This document shows positions 1-8,070 of a DNA stretch of 64,000 bases, in pieces; positions within the stretch are counted from its first letter, which is position 1; each line of letters begins with the position of its first letter. This DNA is from Sedimentisphaerales bacterium (GTDB lineage: Bacteria > Planctomycetota > Phycisphaerae > Sedimentisphaerales > Anaerobacaceae): assembly GCA_016931715.1 (NCBI GenBank), contig JAFGEF010000115.1, positions 87,676 to 151,675 of the forward strand. Reading direction: 5' to 3'. The notes beneath the pieces were generated by a model. It worked only from the letters and a program-made list of their open reading frames with translations. It ran no database searches and was not told where the DNA came from. A program made the translations under genes and the position numbers.

Positions 1-249
1 TTCATAGTATTTAATACTGCAATTGCCGCGTGCGAAAAGAGGAATCTTGTTTTGTGACTGAGACTGCAGCGCGTCCAGGGCTTCGGCGGCATTGCTTTTA
101 CCCGGACATACTGACAGCGGCTTCGTTATTGTGCCTGCGCAGCCGGAAAGAAAAAATACTATTACGGCACAAAGTACTCCACAGCATGGGCTGAAGCTCA
201 TCCTACATTTATGTCCTTGTGTTCTTATGCTCATTTGTTCTTTTCTCAT
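1..249 (-). CDS. Lipoprotein, N-terminal part (gene runs off the window start)
   Basis: The minus-strand frame from 249 stays open to base 1. It encodes a basic N-terminus, a hydrophobic stretch (CAVIVFFLSGC) and a lipobox cysteine, then a mature chain starting with AGTITKPLSVCPGKS. This is a secretion signal of the lipoprotein type, so the product should be anchored in a membrane facing the periplasm. The first residues after the signal (NAAEALDALQSQSQ, then FARGNCSIKYYE) loosely recall LolA/DUF4292-like planctomycete lipoproteins, but too little is present to name a family. ATG 249 lies 3 bases after the stop of the upstream gene, which suggests co-transcription. ATG 234 or ATG 201 are in-frame alternatives and give a shorter n-region. 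The C-terminus is outside the window. Confidence 0.7.
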   Translation of the reverse strand, partial: MRKEQMSIRTQGHKCRMSFSPCCGVLCAVIVFFLSGCAGTITKPLSVCPGKSNAAEALDALQSQSQNKIPLFARGNCSIKYYE

Positions 250-252
250 TTT

Positions 253-762
253 TTATAAATCTGTTTGGAGAATTTCGCCGAGTTGGTTCGAAAGCTGCTC
301 GATTTGCTCTTCGTTGAGATGGGGATTTATTACATCGACCTTTTCTTTAGTAGAATCCCCAACAACTCTTAATCGCCAGATTTCTTTATCATCGACGTTT
401 TTTGTTTCATCGTATTTGAAAAATCTTTTTCGCATCAGGATAAGCGCAAGGACAAAACGGAAATTAATTTTCTCTTGCTCAGTCTCGTTTGCCAGCCTCT
501 CGAAAAAAGCCATCAGCATATTATCATCTACGAAAATCCGTTTCTTCTGGTCGGGATTAGGCAATTTCGTTTTCCAGAAGCAGAACACCTCCGGCTTTGC
601 GCTTTGCCAGTAGTCCTGGCAGAAATCACATCTTTTCAGACCTTCCGGGCTTTGCACAAGGGCGCCGAAGTATTCTTCACCATATTGTATCGTTTTGCCG
701 CTTCCGGAGCATTGTCCTATCGGTTTATTTATTTCCCATTCTGCCATATTATTAAAATTCAA
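253..762 (-). CDS. Conserved hypothetical protein with CxxC motif
   Basis: This is a 169-residue soluble protein without signal or membrane segment. The N-terminal 45 residues carry three cysteines in a zinc-site-like setting (GQCSGSGKTI, then RCDFCQDYW), followed by a glycine/tyrosine-rich segment (YGEEYFGALVQ). The remainder is charged and probably helical. The pattern resembles a hypothetical family seen in planctomycetes, but I cannot assign a function. The gene sits between a ComEA-like protein and a lipoprotein on the same strand, with a 3-base gap to the latter, so it is probably the third gene of a minus-strand run. An internal ATG at 747 (MAEWEINKP) is the better match to the apparent start of the conserved part. 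Neither start has a clear ribosome site. Confidence 0.7.
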   Translation of the reverse strand: MNFNNMAEWEINKPIGQCSGSGKTIQYGEEYFGALVQSPEGLKRCDFCQDYWQSAKPEVFCFWKTKLPNPDQKKRIFVDDNMLMAFFERLANETEQEKINFRFVLALILMRKRFFKYDETKNVDDKEIWRLRVVGDSTKEKVDVINPHLNEEQIEQLSNQLGEILQTDL

Positions 763-763
763 A

Positions 764-826
764 ATCCTAAACTCTAAATTCCAAACAAATTATAAATCTC
801 AAATCCAAAATTTTAAACTTTCAGCG
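764..826. repeat. Degenerate A/T-rich word repeat (AAATTCCAAA-like units)
   Basis: The gap between the two minus-strand genes is filled by imperfect 10-12 bp units of the type AAATTCAAAATCC / AAACTCTAAATTCC / AAATCTCAAATCC. Low-complexity words of this type are common between genes in many bacterial genomes. No coding sense is visible. Confidence 0.6.
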
Positions 827-862
827 TTCTGCAAGTGTTTTCACACAAAGTGACATATTTTA

Positions 863-1213
863 TTATTCAAACCTGAGTAATTCTCTCATATTTTGTACTG
901 TTTTCGGGCCGATGCCATGTATATTTTGTAAATCGTCAGGAGTTTCAAAAGCTCTTCTTCCGATATTATTTTGCGTAAAACTATTCCGATATTCTATAAT
1001 TGCTTCTGCCCGTGCAAAGCCGATGTCAGGCAGTCTGACTAAACTTTCAATCTCCGCCGTGTTCGGATTGATTTGTTTGTCCACCCGAGCGGCATCTGCA
1101 TGCGAAGCAGAATGAACGAGATTTGGCGCAAAATAAAATGCAAAACACAGCGCTGCAAATGCGCTTATAACAAATGCGAACGATTGAATCCTGTTTTGCC
1201 TGCAATCCATCAT
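863..1213 (-). CDS. ComEA-like helix-hairpin-helix protein, membrane anchored
   Basis: The 116-residue product has an N-terminal hydrophobic segment (about residues 11-32), then a ComEA-type HhH module. Visible are the INPNTAEIESLVRLPDIGFARAEA-type first hairpin (I-N-x-N-T-A, L-P-x-I-G), and a second hairpin around DDLQNIHGIGPKTVQNM near the C-terminus. HhH domains of this class bind double-stranded DNA without sequence specificity. ComEA proteins act in DNA uptake at the outer face of the cytoplasmic membrane, although many short homologues are not proven competence factors. The start ATG is preceded by AAGGAG about 13 bases upstream. The gene follows the GH10-like gene by 33 bases on the same strand. 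No other competence gene is in the window, so a DNA-uptake role is inference. Confidence 0.85.
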   Translation of the reverse strand: MMDCRQNRIQSFAFVISAFAALCFAFYFAPNLVHSASHADAARVDKQINPNTAEIESLVRLPDIGFARAEAIIEYRNSFTQNNIGRRAFETPDDLQNIHGIGPKTVQNMRELLRFE

Positions 1214-1246
1214 ATATACAGCGTCACTCCTTTTTCATTTAATTAC

Positions 1247-2722
1247 CTACCGGCTGAAAACACCATCCGATAAATCTTTCAGAGCGTGATAAGATTCCTT
1301 CGGCTCAAGCTGGTCTGTTAATAAGCCGCTGTTGACAATTACACTGTCATGTGTATCGATGAGGTTCGAGTAAGTAACGGAATTGACGAACGGCTTGCTC
1401 AAAGCTATCTGGAAGAACTGGTTGATCCATTTTGCCTGGAGTTTCTGGTTCCATTTATCATGCCATATTCCAGCCAGGTTTCCGTCATTTTCGCCATCAC
1501 CATTTTGACTTGGTACTTCGACGCATGTTATGTATATAGGCTTTGCTATGGGAGCGAACGTATCGAGAATAGCTGATATTTGCATCATGTCTCTCGTATG
1601 CATGCCTGCTTTATCTTTTCCAAATCTCATCTGCAAACCGAACGCATCGAAGTTCACGCCGCTTTGTACTACCATATCCATATACACCAAAGGCGGAATG
1701 CTGTTGTGTGAAGTTGTGTAATATTCACCCCAGGGATTTGATATTTCGATTATTTTTATAGCCCTGTCGCTTGCCTGTTTCACAGCCATATTTGCAGCGC
1801 GAGTCATTTCGAGAATCTGTTCGAATCTGAAACCGAAATGATTGAATGCGTTCAGACCGCTTATTGTGTACCATGCCCGAATAATATTGCTGTAGCGTCC
1901 GACAATCTCAGTAACAAACTGGTAAGCGGTTTCCCTGATTTTCTCAAAGCTCTCATTTCCGTTGAGCAGCCATGCCGGCAAATATTCTTCCGAGAAACAC
2001 AATAGCGGGCCTGCACTGAGAGGCAGCTTCTTTTTAACAAGAACTTCTATACAGGCATCGATTTTGGAAAAATTATAATGCCCCTTTTCCGATTCGATTT
2101 GTGCCCAGTTAATCGGGATGGTTACAGAGCCGAACAATCCGAGCAGCTTTTCAATGTACAGAGGATTGTCAATTTCCATCGGATCGATTTTGCAGCTAAA
2201 ACAGCCTCTGCCGAAACCATGGCTCTTTGTCCTTGTGTGAAAGAGCAGCTCAGCCTGTTTTATTGCAAGTTTTTCAGATAGTTCAATAGCCCTGTTAAGC
2301 GCTTCATCCGCCAGTTTCGACGCCGCAGGCGGATCAGAGATGTTTTGAATTGCCCTTATAAAAAAATCATGGGCTTCTTCAGAAAGCTCTGACATGCCCT
2401 TAATACTATTGAAAAATGACCAGTCTTCTCGTTTATTAACGATTTGCATCAGTTTTGCACGTGTTATCTCGACATTCAAATTGTAAGGTCTTTCTCTCTC
2501 CGGCAGACAGGTTGTCGGCAGGAGTACTTTTCCGAAGCCCTCTATCGGCCAGAGCAGCGCCAATCCCGCTGTTTCAAGATTTGCCTTTTTACAAAGTATA
2601 AAACCGTCCTGAAATGTAATCTGGGCACGTCTAATGCCGATTCCATCACCTCCGAAAAGATAAGCTCCGCTCAATGCAAAATCTTTAACTATACTGCCGT
2701 TCTTAAAAACCTGAAATTTCAC
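1247..2722 (-). CDS. GH10-like (endo-xylanase-like) protein with degenerate active site
   Basis: The 491-residue protein begins with a beta-rich region (residues 1-150) and continues with a TIM-barrel like that of glycoside hydrolase family 10. Recognisable are the WAQIESEKGHYNFSKIDACI segment (residues 206-225, the GH10 W-x-x-x-E-x-x-x-G-x-x-x-F/Y motif) and the later barrel strands. At the acid/base position GH10 enzymes have W-D-V-V-N-E, but here the sequence is WYTISGLN (284-291). At the nucleophile position GH10 has I-T-E-L-D, but here it is ITCVEV (398-403). Both catalytic glutamates therefore look replaced, unless Glu402 substitutes. There is no signal peptide, so the protein is probably cytoplasmic. 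The start is GTG at 2722, with AAGAGA upstream. It is first in the minus-strand run that continues with the ComEA-like gene. Confidence 0.75.
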   Translation of the reverse strand: MKFQVFKNGSIVKDFALSGAYLFGGDGIGIRRAQITFQDGFILCKKANLETAGLALLWPIEGFGKVLLPTTCLPERERPYNLNVEITRAKLMQIVNKREDWSFFNSIKGMSELSEEAHDFFIRAIQNISDPPAASKLADEALNRAIELSEKLAIKQAELLFHTRTKSHGFGRGCFSCKIDPMEIDNPLYIEKLLGLFGSVTIPINWAQIESEKGHYNFSKIDACIEVLVKKKLPLSAGPLLCFSEEYLPAWLLNGNESFEKIRETAYQFVTEIVGRYSNIIRAWYTISGLNAFNHFGFRFEQILEMTRAANMAVKQASDRAIKIIEISNPWGEYYTTSHNSIPPLVYMDMVVQSGVNFDAFGLQMRFGKDKAGMHTRDMMQISAILDTFAPIAKPIYITCVEVPSQNGDGENDGNLAGIWHDKWNQKLQAKWINQFFQIALSKPFVNSVTYSNLIDTHDSVIVNSGLLTDQLEPKESYHALKDLSDGVFSR

Positions 2723-2937
2723 TTTATTCTCTTATTTTTCTGCCTTTTCAGCACATCATTCTGATGGTCGTTGTTTTATTGCCATTTTATTAGATTTCCG
2801 CCTATATTGTGGGAGCGGGAACCAGAACTTGCAATCAAATCCCACAACTTTATGTAGATTATAGCGTTTTGGTCAAATTATGCAATTCAAACTTTATGCA
2901 CCGCGATTTTAAGCTGTAATATATTTTTAAGTAAGAG

Positions 2938-3113
2938 TTTTGCAAAAATGAGAAAAGGCATATATTATTTAAGAAAATCGATGAACGATTTTCTTAAAAT
3001 AATAAATTACTATTTGCATAACTCTTTAATAAGTAATATGTTATGTTTAGAAAGAAAAAATTGTGAAATGAATTTTTTCTTTCCAAAGTATGCCTTTTCT
3101 CATTTTTGCAAAA
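2938..3113. repeat. Nested-hairpin element, copy A (25-nt inverted arms with two internal hairpins)
   Basis: The left arm (2938-2962, beginning TTTTGCAAAAATGAG) is the perfect reverse complement of the right arm (3089-3113). Inside lie hairpin 1 (2968-2998; 13-bp stem TTTAAGAAAATCG, loop ATGAA) and hairpin 2 (3046-3087; about 17-bp stem with one mismatch, loop GTGAAATG). Copies B (25150-25338) and C (32756-32943) have the same layout. This copy occupies most of the 466-base gap between the PQQ-protein stop and the GH10-like start. No transposase or credible coding frame is present. The rest of the gap (2723-2937) shows nothing I can name. Confidence 0.85.
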
Positions 3114-3188
3114 GTTCAGTTTAAAATAGAAAAAATCTGAGAAATGAGCCCGATTGAGATTTTTAGCCGCTAACAATCATTCTCTATG

Positions 3189-4547
3189 TTATTTTTCCGC
3201 GATACAGTAAATATATTTATGTCCCTTCAGGATAATCTGATTATCAACGAATGCGGGTGATGCGTCGAACTGGTCGTCGAGCTTATTTGCCGCCAGGACC
3301 TCGTAGGTGTCGGAATTTTTGATAACTGCAGTAAGGCCGTTCTGGGAAGCCAAATAAACTCTGTCTGCCGCTCCTGCGGGAGAAGCATAATATCCTCCTG
3401 CTCCTTCAATGGCTTGCGATTCATAATACGGTTTTCCTGTTTTTGCGTTATAGCAGGACAAAATTGCTCTGTTATTCGCCAGTACATAAAACCTTTCGCC
3501 ATATAATAATGGTGACGGGACATAAGGAGTAGTCCTGCTGCTGGATTCCCATTTTATCGCGTCTGTTCCGCTCAAGTCACCTGTTCTGCCAAGTTCAATA
3601 GCCTGTATTTTATTGCCGCTGTAGCCGCTTGTGCAAATAACAGTATTTAAATATCGAACCGGAGAGGGAATTACATTTCTTGTTTGGCCGCTGCACTGCC
3701 AGATAACATCACCTGTTTTGACATCATAACAGCGCACAAAATTTGTGGCGCTTGTCACAACCTGTAATTTTCCATCCACTTCGACAACAAGGGGGGTCGC
3801 CCAAGATGTCGGTTCATCTCTGTTTTTCTGCCAGAGGATTTCGCCGCTTTCTTTGTTGAGAGCATATATAACTGATTGGTCTTCCTGATCCATTTGGACG
3901 ATTATAGCGTCACCAGCGAGAGCAACGGAGCTTCCTTCTCCGAATCCCATGAGCATTCTCATTTTGCCCAAGTCTTTCTTCCAAATTTGATTTCCGTCCA
4001 TATCATAGCAATATACGCCGCGAGAGCCGAAACCTGCCCAGATACGTTTGCCATCTGTTACGGCAGAACTGGATGCAAAACTTCCTGTTTGCTGATGTCC
4101 TTCATGCGGCAGGGTCTGGATGGCTGTTTTTTGCCATATGGTTTTTCCTGTTTCGCGATCCAGGCAAACTATGTCGAATTTGTATTCGTTTGCCGGAGAT
4201 GAACTCATACCGCCGCCTCTTCCGCCTCGTCCTCCTCTGGCTTGTGTGTCAGCAGCAGGTGCAGCGGCTGGTGTACTTTTAACATCGGTTTCAATAGCGG
4301 TCAGAAAGATAATCTTGTTCTCCCATACAATTGGTGTGGATAATCCTGCACCGGGTACTTCGACTTTCCATTTGATATTTTCTGTCTCGCTCCATTTTAT
4401 AGGCGGATTAGCATTTTTAGCTGCGCCGGTATTATCCGGGCCTCGCCAGTTAGGCCAGTATTCTTGCCCGGAGGCGGCATAAGCATTGCTTGAAATCAAT
4501 AAAGATGTTAAAACTGCGATGATTAAACCTGTTCCTGATTTTGTCAT
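3189..4547 (-). CDS. Exported PQQ-binding-like beta-propeller protein
   Basis: The 452-residue product has a Sec signal peptide (hydrophobic residues 6-24, cleavage near SNAYA-A). It then shows WPNWRGPDNTGAAK, the N-W-R-G-P start that marks the PQQ-like propeller proteins abundant in planctomycetes. Repeating blades follow with the W-x-W-x-(x)-G/T type endings (DRETGKTIWQK, NKESGEILWQK, DVKTGDVIWQC, NAKTGKPYY). A glycine/arginine-rich stretch (RGGRGGRGGG, about residues 104-113) interrupts the first blades. The fold is that of BamB and PQQ dehydrogenases, but no PQQ-dehydrogenase active-site signature is evident, so a structural or binding role in the periplasm is more likely than redox catalysis. 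The gene is single, divergent from ahcY, and followed by the copy A repeat. Confidence 0.85.
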   Translation of the reverse strand: MTKSGTGLIIAVLTSLLISSNAYAASGQEYWPNWRGPDNTGAAKNANPPIKWSETENIKWKVEVPGAGLSTPIVWENKIIFLTAIETDVKSTPAAAPAADTQARGGRGGRGGGMSSSPANEYKFDIVCLDRETGKTIWQKTAIQTLPHEGHQQTGSFASSSAVTDGKRIWAGFGSRGVYCYDMDGNQIWKKDLGKMRMLMGFGEGSSVALAGDAIIVQMDQEDQSVIYALNKESGEILWQKNRDEPTSWATPLVVEVDGKLQVVTSATNFVRCYDVKTGDVIWQCSGQTRNVIPSPVRYLNTVICTSGYSGNKIQAIELGRTGDLSGTDAIKWESSSRTTPYVPSPLLYGERFYVLANNRAILSCYNAKTGKPYYESQAIEGAGGYYASPAGAADRVYLASQNGLTAVIKNSDTYEVLAANKLDDQFDASPAFVDNQIILKGHKYIYCIAEK

Positions 4548-4711
4548 GATTCAACTCACTTTCTGTAAAAACCAATGTTTTTTTGACTTTTATTACGAGC
4601 AAGTTAACAAAAAGTTTTAAAAATCCTATAAAAAACTGATTTTTCTTTGTGAAAATTACATTTAATTTTGCAGAGTCAATCGTAAATATATGTGATTTAT
4701 AGAATTAAATA

Positions 4712-4740
4712 TTGCAAATTCGATGGATTGGCATTATAAT
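4712..4740 (+). promoter_or_regulatory. Predicted sigma-70-type promoter of ahcY
   Basis: TTGCAA (4712-4717), a 17-base spacer and a perfect TATAAT (4735-4740) lie 36 bases before the ahcY start. I looked for the SAH riboswitch known upstream of some ahcY genes and did not find its conserved core. Confidence 0.7.
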
Positions 4741-4776
4741 CCCAATTCTTGCGCAATAATTGAAAGGGTTATATAA

Positions 4777-6036
4777 ATGAAATATGATGTAGCAGATTTA
4801 TCATTGGCAGAAGGTGGAAAGAAACGAATAATCTGGGCTGATAATGATATGCCGGTTTTGGCGTCGATTCGGGAAAGATTCGAGAAAGCCAAACCTTTGA
4901 AAGGCAAAAAAGTATCTGCCTGTCTGCATGTTACAGCAGAAACAGCTAATTTGGCGAGAACATTAAAAGCCGGCGGAGCCGACCTTGTTCTTTGCGCTTC
5001 AAATCCGCTCAGCACCCAGGATGACGTAGCTGCTTCGCTTGTTAAGGATTTTAAGATACCCGTTTATGCGATATGCGGTGAAAATCGCGCTATTTATTAT
5101 AAACATATCCATGCAGCTATCGACCATGAGCCGGTTATAACATTTGATGATGGCGCAGACCTTGTAAATGAGCTTCATACAAGCAGAAAGAAAGATTCCG
5201 GCAGAATTATTGCCAGTATGGAGGAGACGACAACCGGTGTTATCCGTTTACGAGCGATGGCCAACGAAGGAAAGTTGAAATTTCCGGTTATCGCGGTGAA
5301 CGACGCCGCTACAAAATATTTATTCGATAATCGTTACGGCACAGGGCAATCGACAGTTGACGGCATTATCCGGGCGACGGATTTCCTTATGGCAGGCAAG
5401 AGAATTGTTGTTGCCGGTTACGGCTGGTGCGGACGGGGCTTCGCTATGCGTGCCAGAGGAATGGGAGCGATTGTTATTATTACTGAAGTTGATGCCATCA
5501 AGGCGCTCGAAGCATCTATGGATGGCTTTTCAGTGATGCCGATGGCAGAAGCTGCCAAAATCGGCGATTTGTTCCTGACTCTTACCGGCAATAAAAATGT
5601 TCTGCGTGCAGAGCACTTCAAATTGATGAAAGACAGAGCAGTCGTAGCCAATAGCGGCCATTTCAATGTTGAGATTGATATACCTGCATTGAAAAAGCTG
5701 AGCAAGAAAGTCATAACAAACGTGCGTCATTGCGTCGATGAATATGTACTTAAGAATAACAATCGCGTATATCTTCTTGCCGAAGGACGTCTGATTAATC
5801 TTGCCGCGGCAGAGGGACATCCTGCGAGTGTCATGGATATGAGTTTCTCGACACAAGCGCTGCAAGCTGAGTATGTTATTAAAAACCAGGACAAATTGTC
5901 TGTCGCAGTCCATGATGTACCGCCGGAAATTGAGCATAAAGTGAGCACACTGAAGCTCAAATCGATGTCAATACAAATTGATAAACTCACTGACGAGCAG
6001 ATCGAGTATTTGGCATCCAGCGGCGAAGGAACATAA
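4777..6036 (+). CDS. ahcY: Adenosylhomocysteinase (S-adenosylhomocysteine hydrolase)
   Basis: The 419-residue cytoplasmic NAD-dependent enzyme reversibly cleaves S-adenosylhomocysteine to adenosine and homocysteine, removing the product inhibitor of methyltransferases. Visible signatures are [13 protein letters not shown] and the [17 protein letters not shown] segment in the substrate domain, [18 protein letters not shown], the Rossmann glycine motif [13 protein letters not shown], and the ending YLASSGEGT. The length is that of the short form lacking the roughly 40-residue insertion of eukaryotic and many proteobacterial enzymes. AAAGGG precedes the ATG by 8 bases. The gene is divergent from the PQQ-protein gene and has its own promoter. 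Several methyltransferases in the window depend on this activity in principle. Confidence 0.97.
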   Translation: MKYDVADLSLAEGGKKRIIWADNDMPVLASIRERFEKAKPLKGKKVSACLHVTAETANLARTLKAGGADLVLCASNPLSTQDDVAASLVKDFKIPVYAICGENRAIYYKHIHAAIDHEPVITFDDGADLVNELHTSRKKDSGRIIASMEETTTGVIRLRAMANEGKLKFPVIAVNDAATKYLFDNRYGTGQSTVDGIIRATDFLMAGKRIVVAGYGWCGRGFAMRARGMGAIVIITEVDAIKALEASMDGFSVMPMAEAAKIGDLFLTLTGNKNVLRAEHFKLMKDRAVVANSGHFNVEIDIPALKKLSKKVITNVRHCVDEYVLKNNNRVYLLAEGRLINLAAAEGHPASVMDMSFSTQALQAEYVIKNQDKLSVAVHDVPPEIEHKVSTLKLKSMSIQIDKLTDEQIEYLASSGEGT

Positions 6037-6039
6037 ATC

Positions 6040-6066
6040 GTGGATAGTGGATGGTGAATAGTGAAT
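6040..6066. repeat. Short degenerate direct repeat (GTGGATAGTGGATGGTGAATAGTGAAT-type words)
   Basis: The first part of the gap after ahcY consists of three imperfect copies of a 7-10 base word (GTGGATA, GTGGATG, GTGAATA, GTGAAT). Such word repeats are common intergenic filler in many bacteria. No function is apparent. Confidence 0.5.
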
Positions 6067-6137
6067 CCGCACAGGATATAAGCCTGGGAAAATCATAAAT
6101 TAATGACCGCTATTCACAGAAGACGAGACACGAGATT

Positions 6138-8018
6138 ATGGAAAGTAACCAGACAGAAAAGTCACAGATAGTAGTTACTAAGTCATTTTTGACTTCTGGT
6201 CCGACTTTACATTACAGTCATCGTAATGTTCAGAGAAGCTGGTTTCTTACTATAGGTATTTACGGCGTAACATGTCTTTTCTGGTCGAAAATTGCCACCG
6301 GCTCATTCTTTTCATTTGAAATCGAAGCAGTGGCAACACATGCTTTCTGGCGTCTTGACCAGTCCCTTGTTACAGGTATAAGCATCTTCGAGTATCCATG
6401 GCAGATTCTGGTGTTAGGTCTTTTGATGGGTATTTTATCGATTGTGCCCGTCTTGATATCACAGCTTATGAGCTTCGAATACAGCCTTCCACTTATACTT
6501 GAGGTTATTATTCTTGCGAATTTGCCTGGTTTTGCGATTTGTCTGTTGATAAGCTGTTTCGCGGTAGCGTGCAGGCCTTTGCGATTTCGGTCGCGTTTTA
6601 TTGCAGTTACTCTCTGCGCATCTCCGCAATTGGCATACTGGATATATTTCGGCGGAGCCAGGGGAGTTGAGCCGGTCGAGATGGGGTTCTCATTTGTGCC
6701 GTGGTTTGTCGCATGGCTGGATGGTTTGGTACTGGCAGGCTTTGTTCTTGGTATAGGACACTTCACTCGCTACAAACCCGGCCTGATATGGATGTTTGCC
6801 GCCTTTACGCTGGTGATTGCAGTTACTGTATTTGAAAGCGCAATCGGATTTGATGAGCTTGATTATCAGCTTTATGTTGCAAAAAATAATCCTGAGCAGG
6901 TAAACGAATTTCGCGACCATAATATTGCTGAAGTTCTGGACAAAACAATAAATAATCCTGCCGTTCAAAAATATCTCAGTGATTTTTATTACACGACGGA
7001 TCCGCAGGCAAGAAGGAGCGAGCTTAAAAGAGAAATACAGAACCGTCTGAGCAATGATCGTTGGCCGGGCTGGTTCACGCTTCCTAACGATATGCTTCCG
7101 GAAGGGCTGGACTATATGTCCAAAAAGGATGAATTATTCAAACAGTATAACCTGTTCATTAAAAAACGTCCGAAAAGCCGTAGAATGCCGATAGTACTTT
7201 ATTATGATGCCATTCTTAACGAATACAGCCCGGATATCAGGATTCTCGGAGAAAAAGAAATACTGCGTTTCTATAATGATTATCCCCGTGAAAGGTCGGC
7301 GGATACATGGCTCAGTCTTTACAGAGATTTCCCGGACAGCACAGAGTCACTCGAAGCACGATGGCGTATAGCCAGGCACAGGTCAGGAAAAGGCATATTC
7401 CAGCCTGCGGAAGACCTTCTGATTGAAACACAAACGAAATTAGTCGAACGATTGAAGATGCTCGAAACAGAACAAAAACCGAATGAGTCGCTTTTCAGCC
7501 TGTTTCGGAGACCTCCTGATTCGGTAATGACTATATCTAAATTGAAGGATTTGGAAAGAAGACTTGAAATCACACTTAGTCTTATCGGGTCTGAAAATCG
7601 CTCCGAGAAACCGGGAGTAAATGAAAGGCTGGCACAGTTCGTTATGTTAAATCCGCACAGTCTGGAATATCCGCAGCAGATTAATTTGCTTCTTCAGCAG
7701 ACGGATGAAGATGACCCGCTTCGTGATAATCTTTTGCTGGTCGAAGCAAAACTTACCAGTGATGAGCAGCTTTGTGCTCAAAAACTGATAAAACTTCATG
7801 AGCGATATCCCATGACTGATGGTGGAATGCAGGCTTTGTACGAATTATGTTTACTGGATGTTCAGAAATGGCGTCAGCAGGGTGATTCCGATGTAGAACT
7901 TAAGAAAAAGTACAGGGATGAAGCGAGAGCAACTCTTTCTAATTTTAAGAGTTTATATCCCGAAAGCTTCTATATCGAGCAGGTTAAAAAGTATCTGGAC
8001 GAAATTCCTGCGAATTGA
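6138..8018 (+). CDS. Polytopic membrane protein with C-terminal helical (TPR-like) domain
   Basis: The 626-residue protein has two halves. Residues 30-240 contain about six hydrophobic segments (around FLTIGIYGVTCLFW, ILVLGLLMGILSIVPVLI, VIILANLPGFAICLL, FVAWLDGLVLAGFVLGIG and WMFAAFTLVIAVTVF), recalling a Yip1-like membrane domain. Residues 250-626 are soluble, charged and helical. They carry repeated statements such as LYRDFPDSTESLEARWRIARH and FKSLYPESFYIEQVKKYL, the pattern of TPR-like proteins that track a Y-P/D-F-P-x-S turn. I do not recognise a named family. The gene lies 52 bases upstream of the diguanylate cyclase on the same strand, so the two may be co-expressed. A role in envelope signalling is only inference. 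Confidence 0.8.
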   Translation: MESNQTEKSQIVVTKSFLTSGPTLHYSHRNVQRSWFLTIGIYGVTCLFWSKIATGSFFSFEIEAVATHAFWRLDQSLVTGISIFEYPWQILVLGLLMGILSIVPVLISQLMSFEYSLPLILEVIILANLPGFAICLLISCFAVACRPLRFRSRFIAVTLCASPQLAYWIYFGGARGVEPVEMGFSFVPWFVAWLDGLVLAGFVLGIGHFTRYKPGLIWMFAAFTLVIAVTVFESAIGFDELDYQLYVAKNNPEQVNEFRDHNIAEVLDKTINNPAVQKYLSDFYYTTDPQARRSELKREIQNRLSNDRWPGWFTLPNDMLPEGLDYMSKKDELFKQYNLFIKKRPKSRRMPIVLYYDAILNEYSPDIRILGEKEILRFYNDYPRERSADTWLSLYRDFPDSTESLEARWRIARHRSGKGIFQPAEDLLIETQTKLVERLKMLETEQKPNESLFSLFRRPPDSVMTISKLKDLERRLEITLSLIGSENRSEKPGVNERLAQFVMLNPHSLEYPQQINLLLQQTDEDDPLRDNLLLVEAKLTSDEQLCAQKLIKLHERYPMTDGGMQALYELCLLDVQKWRQQGDSDVELKKKYRDEARATLSNFKSLYPESFYIEQVKKYLDEIPAN

Positions 8019-8070
8019 TATAATGAGTTCGCAATTGCCGGCTATAATCTGCTTTTGGAGGTAATCACAG

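Noticed and set aside
2938..3113. Integron attC site or CRISPR repeat as explanation for the nested-hairpin elements
   Set aside because: No integrase consensus (such as paired R'/R'' GTT..AAC boxes) was seen, there is no gene-cassette order, and the copies are far apart singletons with no regular spacers.
4548..4776. SAH riboswitch upstream of ahcY
   Set aside because: The conserved core helices and GC-rich junction of that riboswitch are not visible; the gap is AT-rich and holds a plain promoter.
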